Source: Terrabacter sp. 28 (GTDB lineage: Bacteria > Actinomycetota > Actinomycetes > Actinomycetales > Dermatophilaceae). From it: 37,474 bases of DNA. Both the position numbers and the translations under genes were made by a program. Below, in pieces: positions 22,910 to 30,475 of the stretch (its first letter is position 1; each line of letters begins with the position of its first letter). Location of the stretch: positions 1 through 37,474 of the forward strand of contig JYOE01000027.1 in NCBI GenBank assembly GCA_000955875.1, written 5' to 3'. The notes beneath the pieces were generated by a model, which worked only from the letters and a program-made list of their open reading frames with translations, did no database searches and was not told the DNA's origin.

Positions 22910-24646
22910 TCAGAGCAGGTCGGTGAGCTCGCTCCTGGCGCCTTCGCGCACGACGTGCAGGGCGTCGACCGCCGTACGCGCGTCGCGGGCCGCCGTCGCG
23001 AGCGCCTGGCACTCCGCCACCGAGTGCAGCGACAGGGCCAGCCGCACGACCGGGACCTTGCTCGGCGCCATCGACAGCGAGGTGACGCCGAGGCCGACGA
23101 GCACGAGCGCGAGCAGCGGGTCGCCCGCCGACTCGCCGCAGACTCCGATGGGACGGTCGACCTTCGCCGCGCCCTCACAGGCCGCACCGACGACGTCGAG
23201 CACCGCCGGCTGCCACGGGTCGAGCAGGTCGGACAGCGCACCCTGCATGCGGTCGGCCGCCATCGTGTACTGCGCCAGGTCGTTTGTGCCCAGCGAGCCG
23301 AAGTCGACCTCGCCGAGCACGTCCTTGGCGCGCAGCGCGGCGCCCGGCACCTCGATCATGACGCCCGCCTTGGGCAGGCCGTTCTCACGGACGCGACGGG
23401 CGAACCACGCCGCCTCCTCGGCGGTCGCGACCATCGGCGCCATGACGCGCACGTCGGCGCCGGTCTCGCGAGCGGCGACGGCGAGGGCCTCGAGCTGGGC
23501 GTCGAGCAGGTCGGGGCGCTCGGCGGAGAGGCGAAGGCCACGGCGTCCGAGGGCGGGGTTCTCCTCGGGCCCGAGGTCGGCGAACTTCAGCGGCTTGTCG
23601 GCCCCGGCGTCGAGCGTGCGCACGACGACGCGGCGGCCCTCGAACGGCGCGAAGACTCCGCGGTAGATCTCCGCCTGCTCCTCGACCGTCGGCGCCTTTG
23701 TGGCCGACAGGTAGACGAACTCGGTGCGGAAGAGGCCCACGCCCTCGAGGTCCTGGGCGCCGGCCGCGACGGCATCCTCGACGCCTCCGATGTTGGCGAG
23801 CAGCGCGACCGGCGCGCCGTCGGACGTGCGTCCGGCGCCGGAGAGCTGCGACAGCGCCTCCTTGCGACGGGCAGCCCGCTCGCGCTGGGCGGTGACGAGC
23901 GACATGTCCGGGTCGATCGTCACCTCGCCCGAGTCGCCGTCGAGAGCGACCGGCGTGCCGGCCGGGATGGCGGTCGCGTGGGGCACCTGCACGACGGCCG
24001 GGATGCCCATCTGGGCGGCGAGGATCGCGGTGTGGCTGGTGCGGCCACCCGCTTCGGTGATGATGCCGACGACGAGCGACCGGTCGAGCGTCGCCGTCTC
24101 GGCGGGGGCGAGGTCCTCGGCGATGATGACGCTCGGCTCGGAGAAGGCCGGCACGCCCGGCGCGGGAACGCCGAGCACCGCAGCGACAGCACGGGATCCG
24201 ACGTCGCGCAGGTCGGCCACCCGCTCGGCGAAGTACCCGCCGAGCGCCTCGAACTGGGCGGCATACGTCTCGACGGCGTTGGCGATCGAGGTGGCGCGGC
24301 CGTGACCGGCGGCCAGCTCCTTCGACGCCGCCTTGACGAGGCCCTTGTCGCGGGCGATGAGGGCCGTCGCCTTGAGGATCTGCTGGGCCGTGTCCTCGAC
24401 CCGGGTGGCTCGCTCCTCGAGCGAGACCGCGACCGACTCGAAGGCCGCCTTCACGTCGGCGAGCGCTGCGTCCTGGTCGTCGACGGCCGGCTCGTGCGCG
24501 GGCGGGCGGACCGGTGGCGCCACCTGCACCACCGGCCCGTATGCCGTGCCCGGGCTGACGCCGATGCCCTGCCTGGTCTCGCCGGGCTGGCTGTCCTGGC
24601 CAGTCTGGCTGGTCCGGGTGGTCTGGCTGGTCTCCGAGTCGGCCAT
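22910..24646 (-). CDS. ptsI: Phosphoenolpyruvate-protein phosphotransferase (PTS enzyme I)
   Basis: The 578-residue enzyme transfers phosphate from phosphoenolpyruvate to HPr. The phospho-accepting His205 is in GGRTSHTAILA. The PEP-binding barrel follows, with GLFRTEFVY, LGTNDLAQYTMAADR and the active-site Cys in GVCGESAGD. Length is normal for EI apart from a 25-residue Gln/Ser/Thr-rich N-terminal extension (ETSQTTRTSQTGQDSQPGE) from a locally repetitive DNA stretch. ATG 24646 has CGGAG 8 bases upstream, 15 bp from the ptsH stop, so both are on one message. Confidence 0.97.
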   Translation of the reverse strand: MADSETSQTTRTSQTGQDSQPGETRQGIGVSPGTAYGPVVQVAPPVRPPAHEPAVDDQDAALADVKAAFESVAVSLEERATRVEDTAQQILKATALIARDKGLVKAASKELAAGHGRATSIANAVETYAAQFEALGGYFAERVADLRDVGSRAVAAVLGVPAPGVPAFSEPSVIIAEDLAPAETATLDRSLVVGIITEAGGRTSHTAILAAQMGIPAVVQVPHATAIPAGTPVALDGDSGEVTIDPDMSLVTAQRERAARRKEALSQLSGAGRTSDGAPVALLANIGGVEDAVAAGAQDLEGVGLFRTEFVYLSATKAPTVEEQAEIYRGVFAPFEGRRVVVRTLDAGADKPLKFADLGPEENPALGRRGLRLSAERPDLLDAQLEALAVAARETGADVRVMAPMVATAEEAAWFARRVRENGLPKAGVMIEVPGAALRAKDVLGEVDFGSLGTNDLAQYTMAADRMQGALSDLLDPWQPAVLDVVGAACEGAAKVDRPIGVCGESAGDPLLALVLVGLGVTSLSMAPSKVPVVRLALSLHSVAECQALATAARDARTAVDALHVVREGARSELTDLL

Positions 24647-24661
24647 GAGGACTGCTCCGTC

Positions 24662-24931
24662 CTACTCCGCGTCGAGGTCGCGCGAGAGCAGCTCGACGAG
24701 GGAGTCGAGCGTCTCGTCCGCGCCGTCGCCCTCTGCCGTCAGGACGACCTCCTCGCCGTGCTTGGCGCCGAGGGCCATGACGCCGAGGATGCTCGTCGCG
24801 TCGACGGGGTCCTCGCCCGGCTTGGCGATCTCGACGTCGAGGCCCGAGCTGCTCGCAGCCTCGACGAAGAGCGCGGCCGGCCGGGCGTGCAGGCCCACCG
24901 AGGAGGCGATGGTGACGGTACGGGTTGGCAT
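24662..24931 (-). CDS. ptsH: Phosphocarrier protein HPr
   Basis: At 89 residues this is a standard HPr. His15 in GLHARPAA accepts phosphate from enzyme I and passes it to enzyme IIA. Ser47 in DATSILGVMALGA is the position that HPr kinase phosphorylates in Firmicutes; actinobacteria usually lack that kinase. ATG 24931 has AAGGAG 8 bases upstream. The frame is open further upstream through a 12-bp array but this adds only a low-complexity leader. Partner ptsI is 15 bp downstream. Confidence 0.97.
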   Translation of the reverse strand: MPTRTVTIASSVGLHARPAALFVEAASSSGLDVEIAKPGEDPVDATSILGVMALGAKHGEEVVLTAEGDGADETLDSLVELLSRDLDAE

Positions 24932-24954
24932 GAGGCGTGCTCCTTCTGGGATGA

Positions 24955-25002
24955 CAGGCTTGGTGTCAGGCGTGGTGTCAGGCTGGAGGTCAGGCTGGAG
25001 GT
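24955..25002. repeat. 12-bp tandem array in the ptsH leader
   Basis: Two CAGGCKTGGTGT and two CAGGCTGGAGGT units in a row lie 24-71 bp upstream of the ptsH start, between its promoter region and ribosome site. They may be transcribed as part of the leader. Confidence 0.85.
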
Positions 25003-25028
25003 CAGTCGTCGTGCAGTCGGTCGAGCGG

Positions 25029-25074
25029 ACGTGACCCAGGTCCACGATGAAGCACGTGGTGACCTGGGTCACGT
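25029..25074. promoter_or_regulatory. Paired CRP/GlxR-like boxes within a 13-bp inverted repeat
   Basis: GTGACCTGGGTCAC at 25059-25072 fits the CRP/GlxR core GTGA-N6-TCAC. GTGACCCAGGTCCA at 25031-25044 is a weaker second copy, 28 bp away. Together ACGTGACCCAGGT (25029-25041) and ACCTGGGTCACGT (25062-25074) are also perfect 13-bp inverted arms with a 20-base spacer. The site lies between the fruA stop and the ptsH leader, so it can be a regulator site for ptsHI, a terminator for fruA, or both. GlxR is known to control pts genes in Corynebacterium. Confidence 0.55.
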
Positions 25075-25085
25075 CCACCGCTATC

Positions 25086-27200
25086 TCAGACCGTAGCGGT
25101 CGCGTCGATCTCGGCGAGGTTCGTCTCTCGCGACTTCAGGGTGATGACGATGCCGGCCATGACGGCGACACCGACTGCGAGCGCCACGACGAAGAGCAGG
25201 AAGTTGCCGATGAGCGGCAGCACCCAGATGCCTCCGTGCGGGGCGCGCAGCGTCGTGCCGAACAGCATCGCGAGGGCACCGGTGACCGCGGAGCCGATGA
25301 CCGAGCTGGCGATGATGCGCACCGGGTCGGCGGCGGCGAACGGGATGGCTCCCTCGGAGATGAACGAGAAGCCGAGCAGCCAGGCCGCCTTGCCGTTCTC
25401 ACGCTCCGGCTCGGAGAACAGGTGCGGACGGATGGTCGTGCTGAGCGCCATCGCGAGCGGGGCGACCATGCCGGCGGCCATGACGGCAGCCATGATCTTC
25501 AGCTGCGGGGCGTTGGTGGACGCACCCGCGGCCGCGAGACCGGTGGTGGCGAACGCGTACGCGACCTTGTTGACCGGGCCGCCGAGGTCGAAGCCCATCA
25601 TCGCGCCGAGGATGATGCCGAGGACGATCGCGCTGGCACCGGTCATGCCGGTGAGCCAGCTGTTGAGGCCGTCGGTGAGGCCCTTGATCGGGCGGCCGAG
25701 CACGGTGATGAACAGGCCGATCGTGATGAGCGAGCTGAGGAGCGGGATCACGACCACGGGCATGACACCCCGGACGCCCTTGGCGACGTTCCAGCCGGAG
25801 ACCCAGCGGGCGACGAAGCCGCCGATGAGGCCGGTGACGAGGCCGCCGAGGAAGCCGGCACCCATCGTGGAGGCCACGGCGCCACCGACGATGCCGGGCA
25901 CGAGCCCCGGGCGGTCGGCGATCGCGAAGGCGATGAAGCCGGAGAGGATCGGCACGAGGAAGCCGAACGACGCGCCGCCGATGACGAAGAGGAGCGCGGC
26001 CCACGAGGTCAGGCTGACCGGGTTGAAGTTCTGGGCGATGTTGAACTGGTCGGTCGAGGTCAGGTTGTACTTGACGATCTGGATCGCGCCGTCCTGGCCG
26101 AGCGCGACCTGGGCGAGCATGAACGACAGGGCGATGAGGATTCCGCCCGCGGCGACGAACGGGATCATGTACGAGACACCCGTCATCAGCCACTGGCGCA
26201 CCTTCGTCGCGGTGCTCGCGCCCTCCTCGACCTTCGAGGTGAGGCCGCCCGACGCGCCCGCGGCGGCGGCGGCGTGGGCCGCGGCCTCACGCTTGCGCGG
26301 GTCGGCGTCCCACTCGGCGACGAGCCGCTCGGCCTGGAGCACGAGCGCCGGGCCGTCGGAGATGCCCTTCTTCACGCCCACGTCGACGAGGGGCTTGCCG
26401 GCGAAGCGGCCGGCGTCCTTGACGGGCAGGTCGTGGGCGAAGATCACGGCGTCGGCGGCGGCGATCTGGGCCGCGGTGAGCGGCTTGGAGCCGGCGGAGC
26501 CCTGGGTCTCGACGAGCATCGTGTGGCCGGCGGCCTTCGCGGCGTTCTCGAGGCCCTCGGCGGCCATGTAGGTGTGGGCGATCCCGGTCGGGCACGAGGT
26601 GACGCCGACGAGGTTGAGGGTGCGCGCGGCGGGCGCCTCGGCCGTGGCGACGGAGCCGGCTGCGGCACCGGTGCGGTCTGCGGCACCGGCGGATGCGGCG
26701 GCAGCAGCCGGGGCGGCGGCGGGTGCGGCGGCACCGGCGGGCTGGTCGAGCTCGACCTCGGCGCTGACGATGCGCACGACCTCGGCCTCGGTGGTGGCCG
26801 CGGCGAGCGCCGCCTTGAAGTCCTTCTTCATGAGGGCGCGAGCGAGCTTGGGGAGCATCTGCATGTGCGCGTCGCCGCCGCCCTCGGGGGCTGCGATGAG
26901 GAAGACGAGCGTGGCCGGGCCGTCCTTGGCGCCCCAGTCGATGCCGCCCCCGTCACCCGTCGCACGGCCGAAGACGAGCGACGGCTCGGTGATCGCGGCG
27001 CTGCGGGCGTGCGGGATGCCGATGCCGCCGGGCAGACCGGTGGCCATCGTCTCCTCGCGCTTGCGCACGTCGTCGAGGAAGGTGTCGAGGTCGGTGCACC
27101 TGCCGGTCGCGACGAGGCGCTCGCCGAGCCTCCGCGTCGCCTCGTGGCGGTCGGCACCTGTGAGGTCGAGGACGACCTGCTCTTCGGTGATGAGGGACAT
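25086..27200 (-). CDS. fruA: Fructose PTS transporter, fused enzyme IIABC
   Basis: The 704-residue protein imports fructose and phosphorylates it to fructose-1-phosphate. Domains in order: IIA (1-150) with His64 in GIPHARS; an Ala/Pro linker (152-190); IIB (195-290) with Cys203 in VTSCPTGIAHTYMAAE; and the IIC membrane domain with about ten helices (SYMIPFVAAGGILIALSF, GAMMGFDLGGPVNKVAYAF, GFSFISEGAIPFAAADP). ATG 27200 has AAGGAAA upstream. It follows fruK by 100 bp and is followed by ptsHI, so all dedicated and general parts of the system are together. Confidence 0.97.
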   Translation of the reverse strand: MSLITEEQVVLDLTGADRHEATRRLGERLVATGRCTDLDTFLDDVRKREETMATGLPGGIGIPHARSAAITEPSLVFGRATGDGGGIDWGAKDGPATLVFLIAAPEGGGDAHMQMLPKLARALMKKDFKAALAAATTEAEVVRIVSAEVELDQPAGAAAPAAAPAAAAASAGAADRTGAAAGSVATAEAPAARTLNLVGVTSCPTGIAHTYMAAEGLENAAKAAGHTMLVETQGSAGSKPLTAAQIAAADAVIFAHDLPVKDAGRFAGKPLVDVGVKKGISDGPALVLQAERLVAEWDADPRKREAAAHAAAAAGASGGLTSKVEEGASTATKVRQWLMTGVSYMIPFVAAGGILIALSFMLAQVALGQDGAIQIVKYNLTSTDQFNIAQNFNPVSLTSWAALLFVIGGASFGFLVPILSGFIAFAIADRPGLVPGIVGGAVASTMGAGFLGGLVTGLIGGFVARWVSGWNVAKGVRGVMPVVVIPLLSSLITIGLFITVLGRPIKGLTDGLNSWLTGMTGASAIVLGIILGAMMGFDLGGPVNKVAYAFATTGLAAAGASTNAPQLKIMAAVMAAGMVAPLAMALSTTIRPHLFSEPERENGKAAWLLGFSFISEGAIPFAAADPVRIIASSVIGSAVTGALAMLFGTTLRAPHGGIWVLPLIGNFLLFVVALAVGVAVMAGIVITLKSRETNLAEIDATATV

Positions 27201-27248
27201 GGGTTTTCCTTTCGGAGGATCGGGTCGATCGATGTTTCGGTGTCGTGG

Positions 27249-27290
27249 GGCCGGCTTCGGGGCCGGCGCGGTGGCCTGCTTCGAGGCCGG
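27249..27290. repeat. Twin hairpins between fruK and fruA
   Basis: GGCCGGCTTCGGGGCCGG (27249-27266) and GGCCTGCTTCGAGGCCGG (27273-27290) are 16/18 identical direct repeats 24 bp apart. Each folds into its own stem-loop (GCCGGC/GCCGGC; GGCCT/AGGCC) with loops containing TTCG or its complement. They sit in the 100-bp gap inside the fru operon and could tune fruA relative to fruK. Confidence 0.65.
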
Positions 27291-27300
27291 TCGTCGTCGG

Positions 27301-28245
27301 TCAGGTGAGTGCGAGGGCGAGGTCGGGCTCGTGGGTGAGCTCGGCGCGTATGCCGTCGAGGTCGTCGGGGGTCGGCACGCGGCTTCCGGGGAGGGTGACC
27401 GCCGCGGCGCCCCACCTCACCCCGGTCATCAGGGCGTCCGCCGGGTCGAGCCCGGTGGACAGGCCGTGGAGCAGGCCGGCGAGCATGCAGTCGCCGGCGC
27501 CCACGGTGGACAGGGGGGCGGTGATCGTGGCTCGGGCGTGCGCGAAGGCCCCGGCGGTCACCAACAGGGCGCCGTCGCCGCCGAGGCTGACGGCGACGAC
27601 CTCGATGCCGCCGGCCACGAGCTCGCGTGCGGCGTCGCGCACGTGGCCCAGGGTGGGCAGGTCGTGGCCGACGAGCTCGGCGAGCTCCTCGTGGTTCGGC
27701 TTGATGAGGTGCGGCTTCGCGGCGACGGCGGCGGCGAACGGGGCGCCGGAGGAGTCGATGGCGACACGGCCACCACGCCCGCGCACCCGGGCGACGAGGA
27801 CGGCATACAGGTCGGTGGGGGCGCCGGGCGGGAGGCTGCCGCAGCCGACGACCCAGTCGGCGCCCACGCTGCGCTCGAGGGTGGTCTCGAGGAGGGCCTC
27901 GACCTCGTCCTGCGACAGGTCGGGGCCGGGCTCGTTGAGCTTCGTCGTGGTGCCGTCGGGCTCGAGGACGCTGATGTTCATGCGCACGGTGCCGCGCACG
28001 GGCACGGAGGCGTGGGCGACGCCGGCGGTGTCGAGGAGGTCCTCGAGCAGGTGACCCTCGGGCCCACCGATGGGCAGCACGGCGGTCGTGGCCGCGCCCT
28101 GGGCGGCGAGCGCGCGGGAGACGTTGACACCCTTGCCGCCCGGGTCGAGCTGGCTGCCGGTGCCGCGGTGCACCTCGCCGCGGTGGAGCGCGTCGATGAA
28201 GACGGCGCGGTCGATGCTGGGGTTGGGCGTGAGCGTGACGATCAT
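27301..28245 (-). CDS. fruK: 1-phosphofructokinase
   Basis: The 314-residue PfkB-family kinase phosphorylates fructose-1-phosphate to fructose-1,6-bisphosphate. It starts with VTLTPNPSIDRAVFID, has the PfkB signature 1 region DPGGKGVNVSRALAAQG, the LNEPGPDLS lid segment and signature 2 with the catalytic Asp, STVGAGDCMLAGLLHG. Start ATG 28245 overlaps the fruR stop by 4 bases (ATGA). The gene order fruR-fruK-fruA matches many actinobacteria. Confidence 0.95.
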   Translation of the reverse strand: MIVTLTPNPSIDRAVFIDALHRGEVHRGTGSQLDPGGKGVNVSRALAAQGAATTAVLPIGGPEGHLLEDLLDTAGVAHASVPVRGTVRMNISVLEPDGTTTKLNEPGPDLSQDEVEALLETTLERSVGADWVVGCGSLPPGAPTDLYAVLVARVRGRGGRVAIDSSGAPFAAAVAAKPHLIKPNHEELAELVGHDLPTLGHVRDAARELVAGGIEVVAVSLGGDGALLVTAGAFAHARATITAPLSTVGAGDCMLAGLLHGLSTGLDPADALMTGVRWGAAAVTLPGSRVPTPDDLDGIRAELTHEPDLALALT

Positions 28246-29003
28246 GCGGTCACCACTTCCGGTCCGGCCGCACGGATCTCGGCGGCGACGTCGTCGTCGA
28301 GGTCGGTGTCGGTGATGACGAGGTCGATGTCGGACAGCTGGGCGAAACGGTGGAGGTGGTCGTCGCCGGCCTTGCTCGAGTCGGTGAGCACGACGCACCG
28401 GCGGGCGGCGTGGACCATGGCGCGCTTGACGAGCGACTCCGACTGGTCGGGGGTGGTGAGGCCGCGGGCGCCGGAGATGCCGTTCGTGCCGATGATCGCG
28501 AGGTCGACGGTGATGTCGGCGAGGGGGCTGACCGCCCAGTCGCCGACGGAGGCGCCGGTGGTGCCGCGCACCCGGCCGCCGAGCAGGTAGAGGTTGATGC
28601 CCGGGTGGGTTGACAGGACGCTGGCCGCGGCGAGGCTGTTGGTGATGACCGTGAGGTCGATGTCGGGCGGGAGCATCTCGGCGACGGCGAGCGATGTCGA
28701 GCCGGCGTCGAGGATGATGCTGCCGCCGCTCGGCAGCTCGTCGAGGGCGCGGGCGGCGATGCGCCGCTTGACGTCGGCGAGGCGCCCGGACCGGGTGGCG
28801 AGCGTCGGCTCGACCTCGAGACGCTCGACGGGGATCGCGCCGCCGTGGACCCGGCGCAGCGACCCGCGGCGCTCGAGGGCGGTGAGGTCGCGGCGGACGG
28901 TCTCGGCGGCGACGCCCAGGGAGTCGGCGAGGGCGGCGACCTCGACACGGCCGGCCCGACGGGCCTCGGCGATGATGCGCTGCTGCCGCTCCGCTGCGTA
29001 CAC
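28242..29003 (-). CDS. fruR: DeoR-family transcriptional regulator of the fru operon
   Basis: The 253-residue regulator has a DeoR winged helix at 4-60 (RQQRIIAEARRAGRVEVAAL, SLGVAAETVRRDLTALERRG, RRVHGGA) and a sugar-phosphate sensor domain with DAGSTSLAVAEML, NSLAAASVLS and GTNGISGARGLTTPDQSES, ending VLTDSSKAG. These proteins usually repress sugar operons until fructose-1-phosphate or a similar effector binds. It is first gene of the unit and likely self-regulated. The GTG start has AAGGAG 6 bases upstream. Confidence 0.92.
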   Translation of the reverse strand: MYAAERQQRIIAEARRAGRVEVAALADSLGVAAETVRRDLTALERRGSLRRVHGGAIPVERLEVEPTLATRSGRLADVKRRIAARALDELPSGGSIILDAGSTSLAVAEMLPPDIDLTVITNSLAAASVLSTHPGINLYLLGGRVRGTTGASVGDWAVSPLADITVDLAIIGTNGISGARGLTTPDQSESLVKRAMVHAARRCVVLTDSSKAGDDHLHRFAQLSDIDLVITDTDLDDDVAAEIRAAGPEVVTA

Positions 29004-29059
29004 CCGGACTCCTTCGTCCTGTCGTTCGGTGGGCCCCGTCGTGGGGTCGTGCCTCTAGG

Positions 29060-29114
29060 AAACCACCGGATCGGTTCGATGTAAATAGATTCGGGCGCCC
29101 GTTTTTGTGGTTTT
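29060..29114. promoter_or_regulatory. AT-rich promoter/operator region of the fru operon
   Basis: The gap upstream of fruR contains the most AT-rich stretch of this half of the window (ATGTAAATAGATTC). It is flanked by inverted AAACCAC (29060-29066) and GTGGTTT (29107-29113). This arrangement is expected for a self-regulated DeoR promoter. I cannot fix the -10/-35 boxes with confidence. Confidence 0.45.
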
Positions 29115-29212
29115 GGCGAGGGAACCGGGCAGAACGTCATGAAACGGGCAGCCTCCAGCAGCGCGTGGTCGGGGGCGGCGCGTGGTCACGGGCGCAGCGC
29201 TGCCCGGCGGCA

Positions 29213-29218
29213 TACAGT
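29213..29218 (+). promoter_or_regulatory. Possible leaderless promoter of the hydrolase gene
   Basis: TACAGT lies 7 bases before ATG 29226, with no ribosome site between. It overlaps a GGCATAC word (29209-29215). Confidence 0.5.
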
Positions 29219-29225
29219 TCGGCTC

Positions 29226-30170
29226 ATGCAGAGCAGCACCTTCACGCTGACCACGCCCGACGGCACCGAGGTCTTCGTCAACCGGTGGCTCCCCGACGGT
29301 CCCGCCAAGGCGGTCGTGCAGCTCGCGCACGGGCTCGCCGAGCACTCGAGCCGCTACGCACGCTTCGCGCAGCGCCTCACCGACCACGGGTACGCCGTCT
29401 ACGGCTCGGACCACCGCGGCCACGGCCAGACGTCCGGCGAGTCGTCCGGCAAGCGTGGCTTCTTCAGCGAGAAGGACGGCTGGCAGACCGTCGTCGACGA
29501 CCTGCACGCGGTCACCGACAAGGCGCGCGAGGAGCAGCCGGGACTGCCCGTCTTCCTCCTCGGCCACAGCATGGGCTCGTTCATCTCCCGCGGGTATGCC
29601 GCGCAGTACGGCTCCGAGCTCGCCGGCCTCGTGCTGTCGGGCACCGCCGGCGGGGCAGGCGCCCTCGGCAAGGTGGGCATCTTCCTCGCGTCCACCCAGG
29701 CACGGCTGCGCGGCCACGCCCACACGAGCGGGCTGATGAACACGCTGACGTTCGGGCAGTACAACTCGGCCTTCAAGCCGACCCGCACCGACTTCGACTG
29801 GCTGTCAAGGGATCCCGACGAGGTCGACAAGTACGTCAACGACCCCGACTGCGGGTTCGTCTTCAGCGCAGGCGGTTTCGCCGACCTGCTGAGGGGTCTC
29901 GAGTCGGTCAACACCGACCGCCTCGCCTCGCGCATCCCCAAGGGTCTGCCCGTCCACCTCGTCTCCGGCGACAAGGACCCTGTCGGCGGCAAGGACGCCA
30001 AGGGCGTCCGAGCGGTGGCCGACCAGCTGCGCCGCGTCGGCGTGCAGGACGTGACGCTGAGGCTGTGGCCCGACGCGCGCCACGAGATCCTCAACGAGAC
30101 CAACCGCGACGAGGTGGAGACCGAGATCGTCGAGTGGCTCGACGCGCACCTCGTCACGGCACCGTCGTGA
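29226..30170 (+). CDS. Alpha/beta hydrolase, monoacylglycerol-lipase type
   Basis: The 314-residue protein matches the monoglyceride lipase/lysophospholipase group (hydrolase_4): VVQLAHGLAEHSSRYARFAQRL, YGSDHRGHGQTSG, the nucleophile elbow GHSMGS with Ser115, and late DKDPVGGKDAKGV and WPDARHEILNE giving the Asp and His. It likely cleaves monoacylglycerols or lysophospholipids in the cytoplasm. No signal peptide is seen. Its stop overlaps the start of a tiny membrane protein gene. Confidence 0.9.
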   Translation: MQSSTFTLTTPDGTEVFVNRWLPDGPAKAVVQLAHGLAEHSSRYARFAQRLTDHGYAVYGSDHRGHGQTSGESSGKRGFFSEKDGWQTVVDDLHAVTDKAREEQPGLPVFLLGHSMGSFISRGYAAQYGSELAGLVLSGTAGGAGALGKVGIFLASTQARLRGHAHTSGLMNTLTFGQYNSAFKPTRTDFDWLSRDPDEVDKYVNDPDCGFVFSAGGFADLLRGLESVNTDRLASRIPKGLPVHLVSGDKDPVGGKDAKGVRAVADQLRRVGVQDVTLRLWPDARHEILNETNRDEVETEIVEWLDAHLVTAPS

Positions 30171-30352
30171 ACCGGCCGTTCCGCATCGTCGTCGGGGCGG
30201 TCCTGCTGGCGATGGGCGTGCTCTGGACCCTGCAGGGCCTCGGCTACGTGGGCGGGAGCGCGATGTCCGGCCAGGTCGTCTGGGCCGTCATCGGCCCCGT
30301 CGTCGCGCTCGCCGGGCTGGGTCTGGCCCTCTCCCGCCCCCGCAAGCCGTAG
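30167..30352 (+). CDS. Small two-helix membrane protein (61 aa)
   Basis: GTG 30167 overlaps the hydrolase stop (GTGA). The 61 residues form two membrane helices (RIVVGAVLLAMGVLWTLQGLGYV and QVVWAVIGPVVALAGLGLALS) with basic ends. This size and pattern, including GVLWTLQGLGYVGGSAMSG, is widespread in actinobacteria without assigned function. Its TAG stop touches the convergent-gap repeat at 30352. Confidence 0.8.
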   Translation: MNRPFRIVVGAVLLAMGVLWTLQGLGYVGGSAMSGQVVWAVIGPVVALAGLGLALSRPRKP

Positions 30353-30475
30353 GAAACTGAGCACTCGACTGGGTGGGGATCCCCGATCAACCCACCGTCG
30401 AGTGCTCAGTTTCCGACGCGCACCCACCGTCGAGTGCTCAGTTTCCGACGCGCGCCCACCCGTCGAGTTCTCAGA
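30352..30475. repeat. Convergent-gap repeat, locus 4
   Basis: One arm GGAAACTGAGCACTCGAC begins at 30352. Three inverted arms, GTCGAGTGCTCAGTTTCC (30397 and 30429) and a degenerate GTCGAGTTCTCA (30462), follow at 32-33 bp spacing. The two full arms share the spacer GACGCGCRCCCACC. The last arm runs into the stop codon of the facing DUF4389 gene. Confidence 0.92.

Noticed and set aside
22862..27308. Long plus-strand open frames opposite ptsI, ptsH and fruA
   Set aside because: The minus strand carries textbook PTS proteins with all active-site residues. The plus-strand translations are low-complexity and resemble nothing.
29060..29090. GGTTCGATG..AATAG as a tRNA T-loop
   Set aside because: No acceptor stem, anticodon arm or CCA-end can be built around it.
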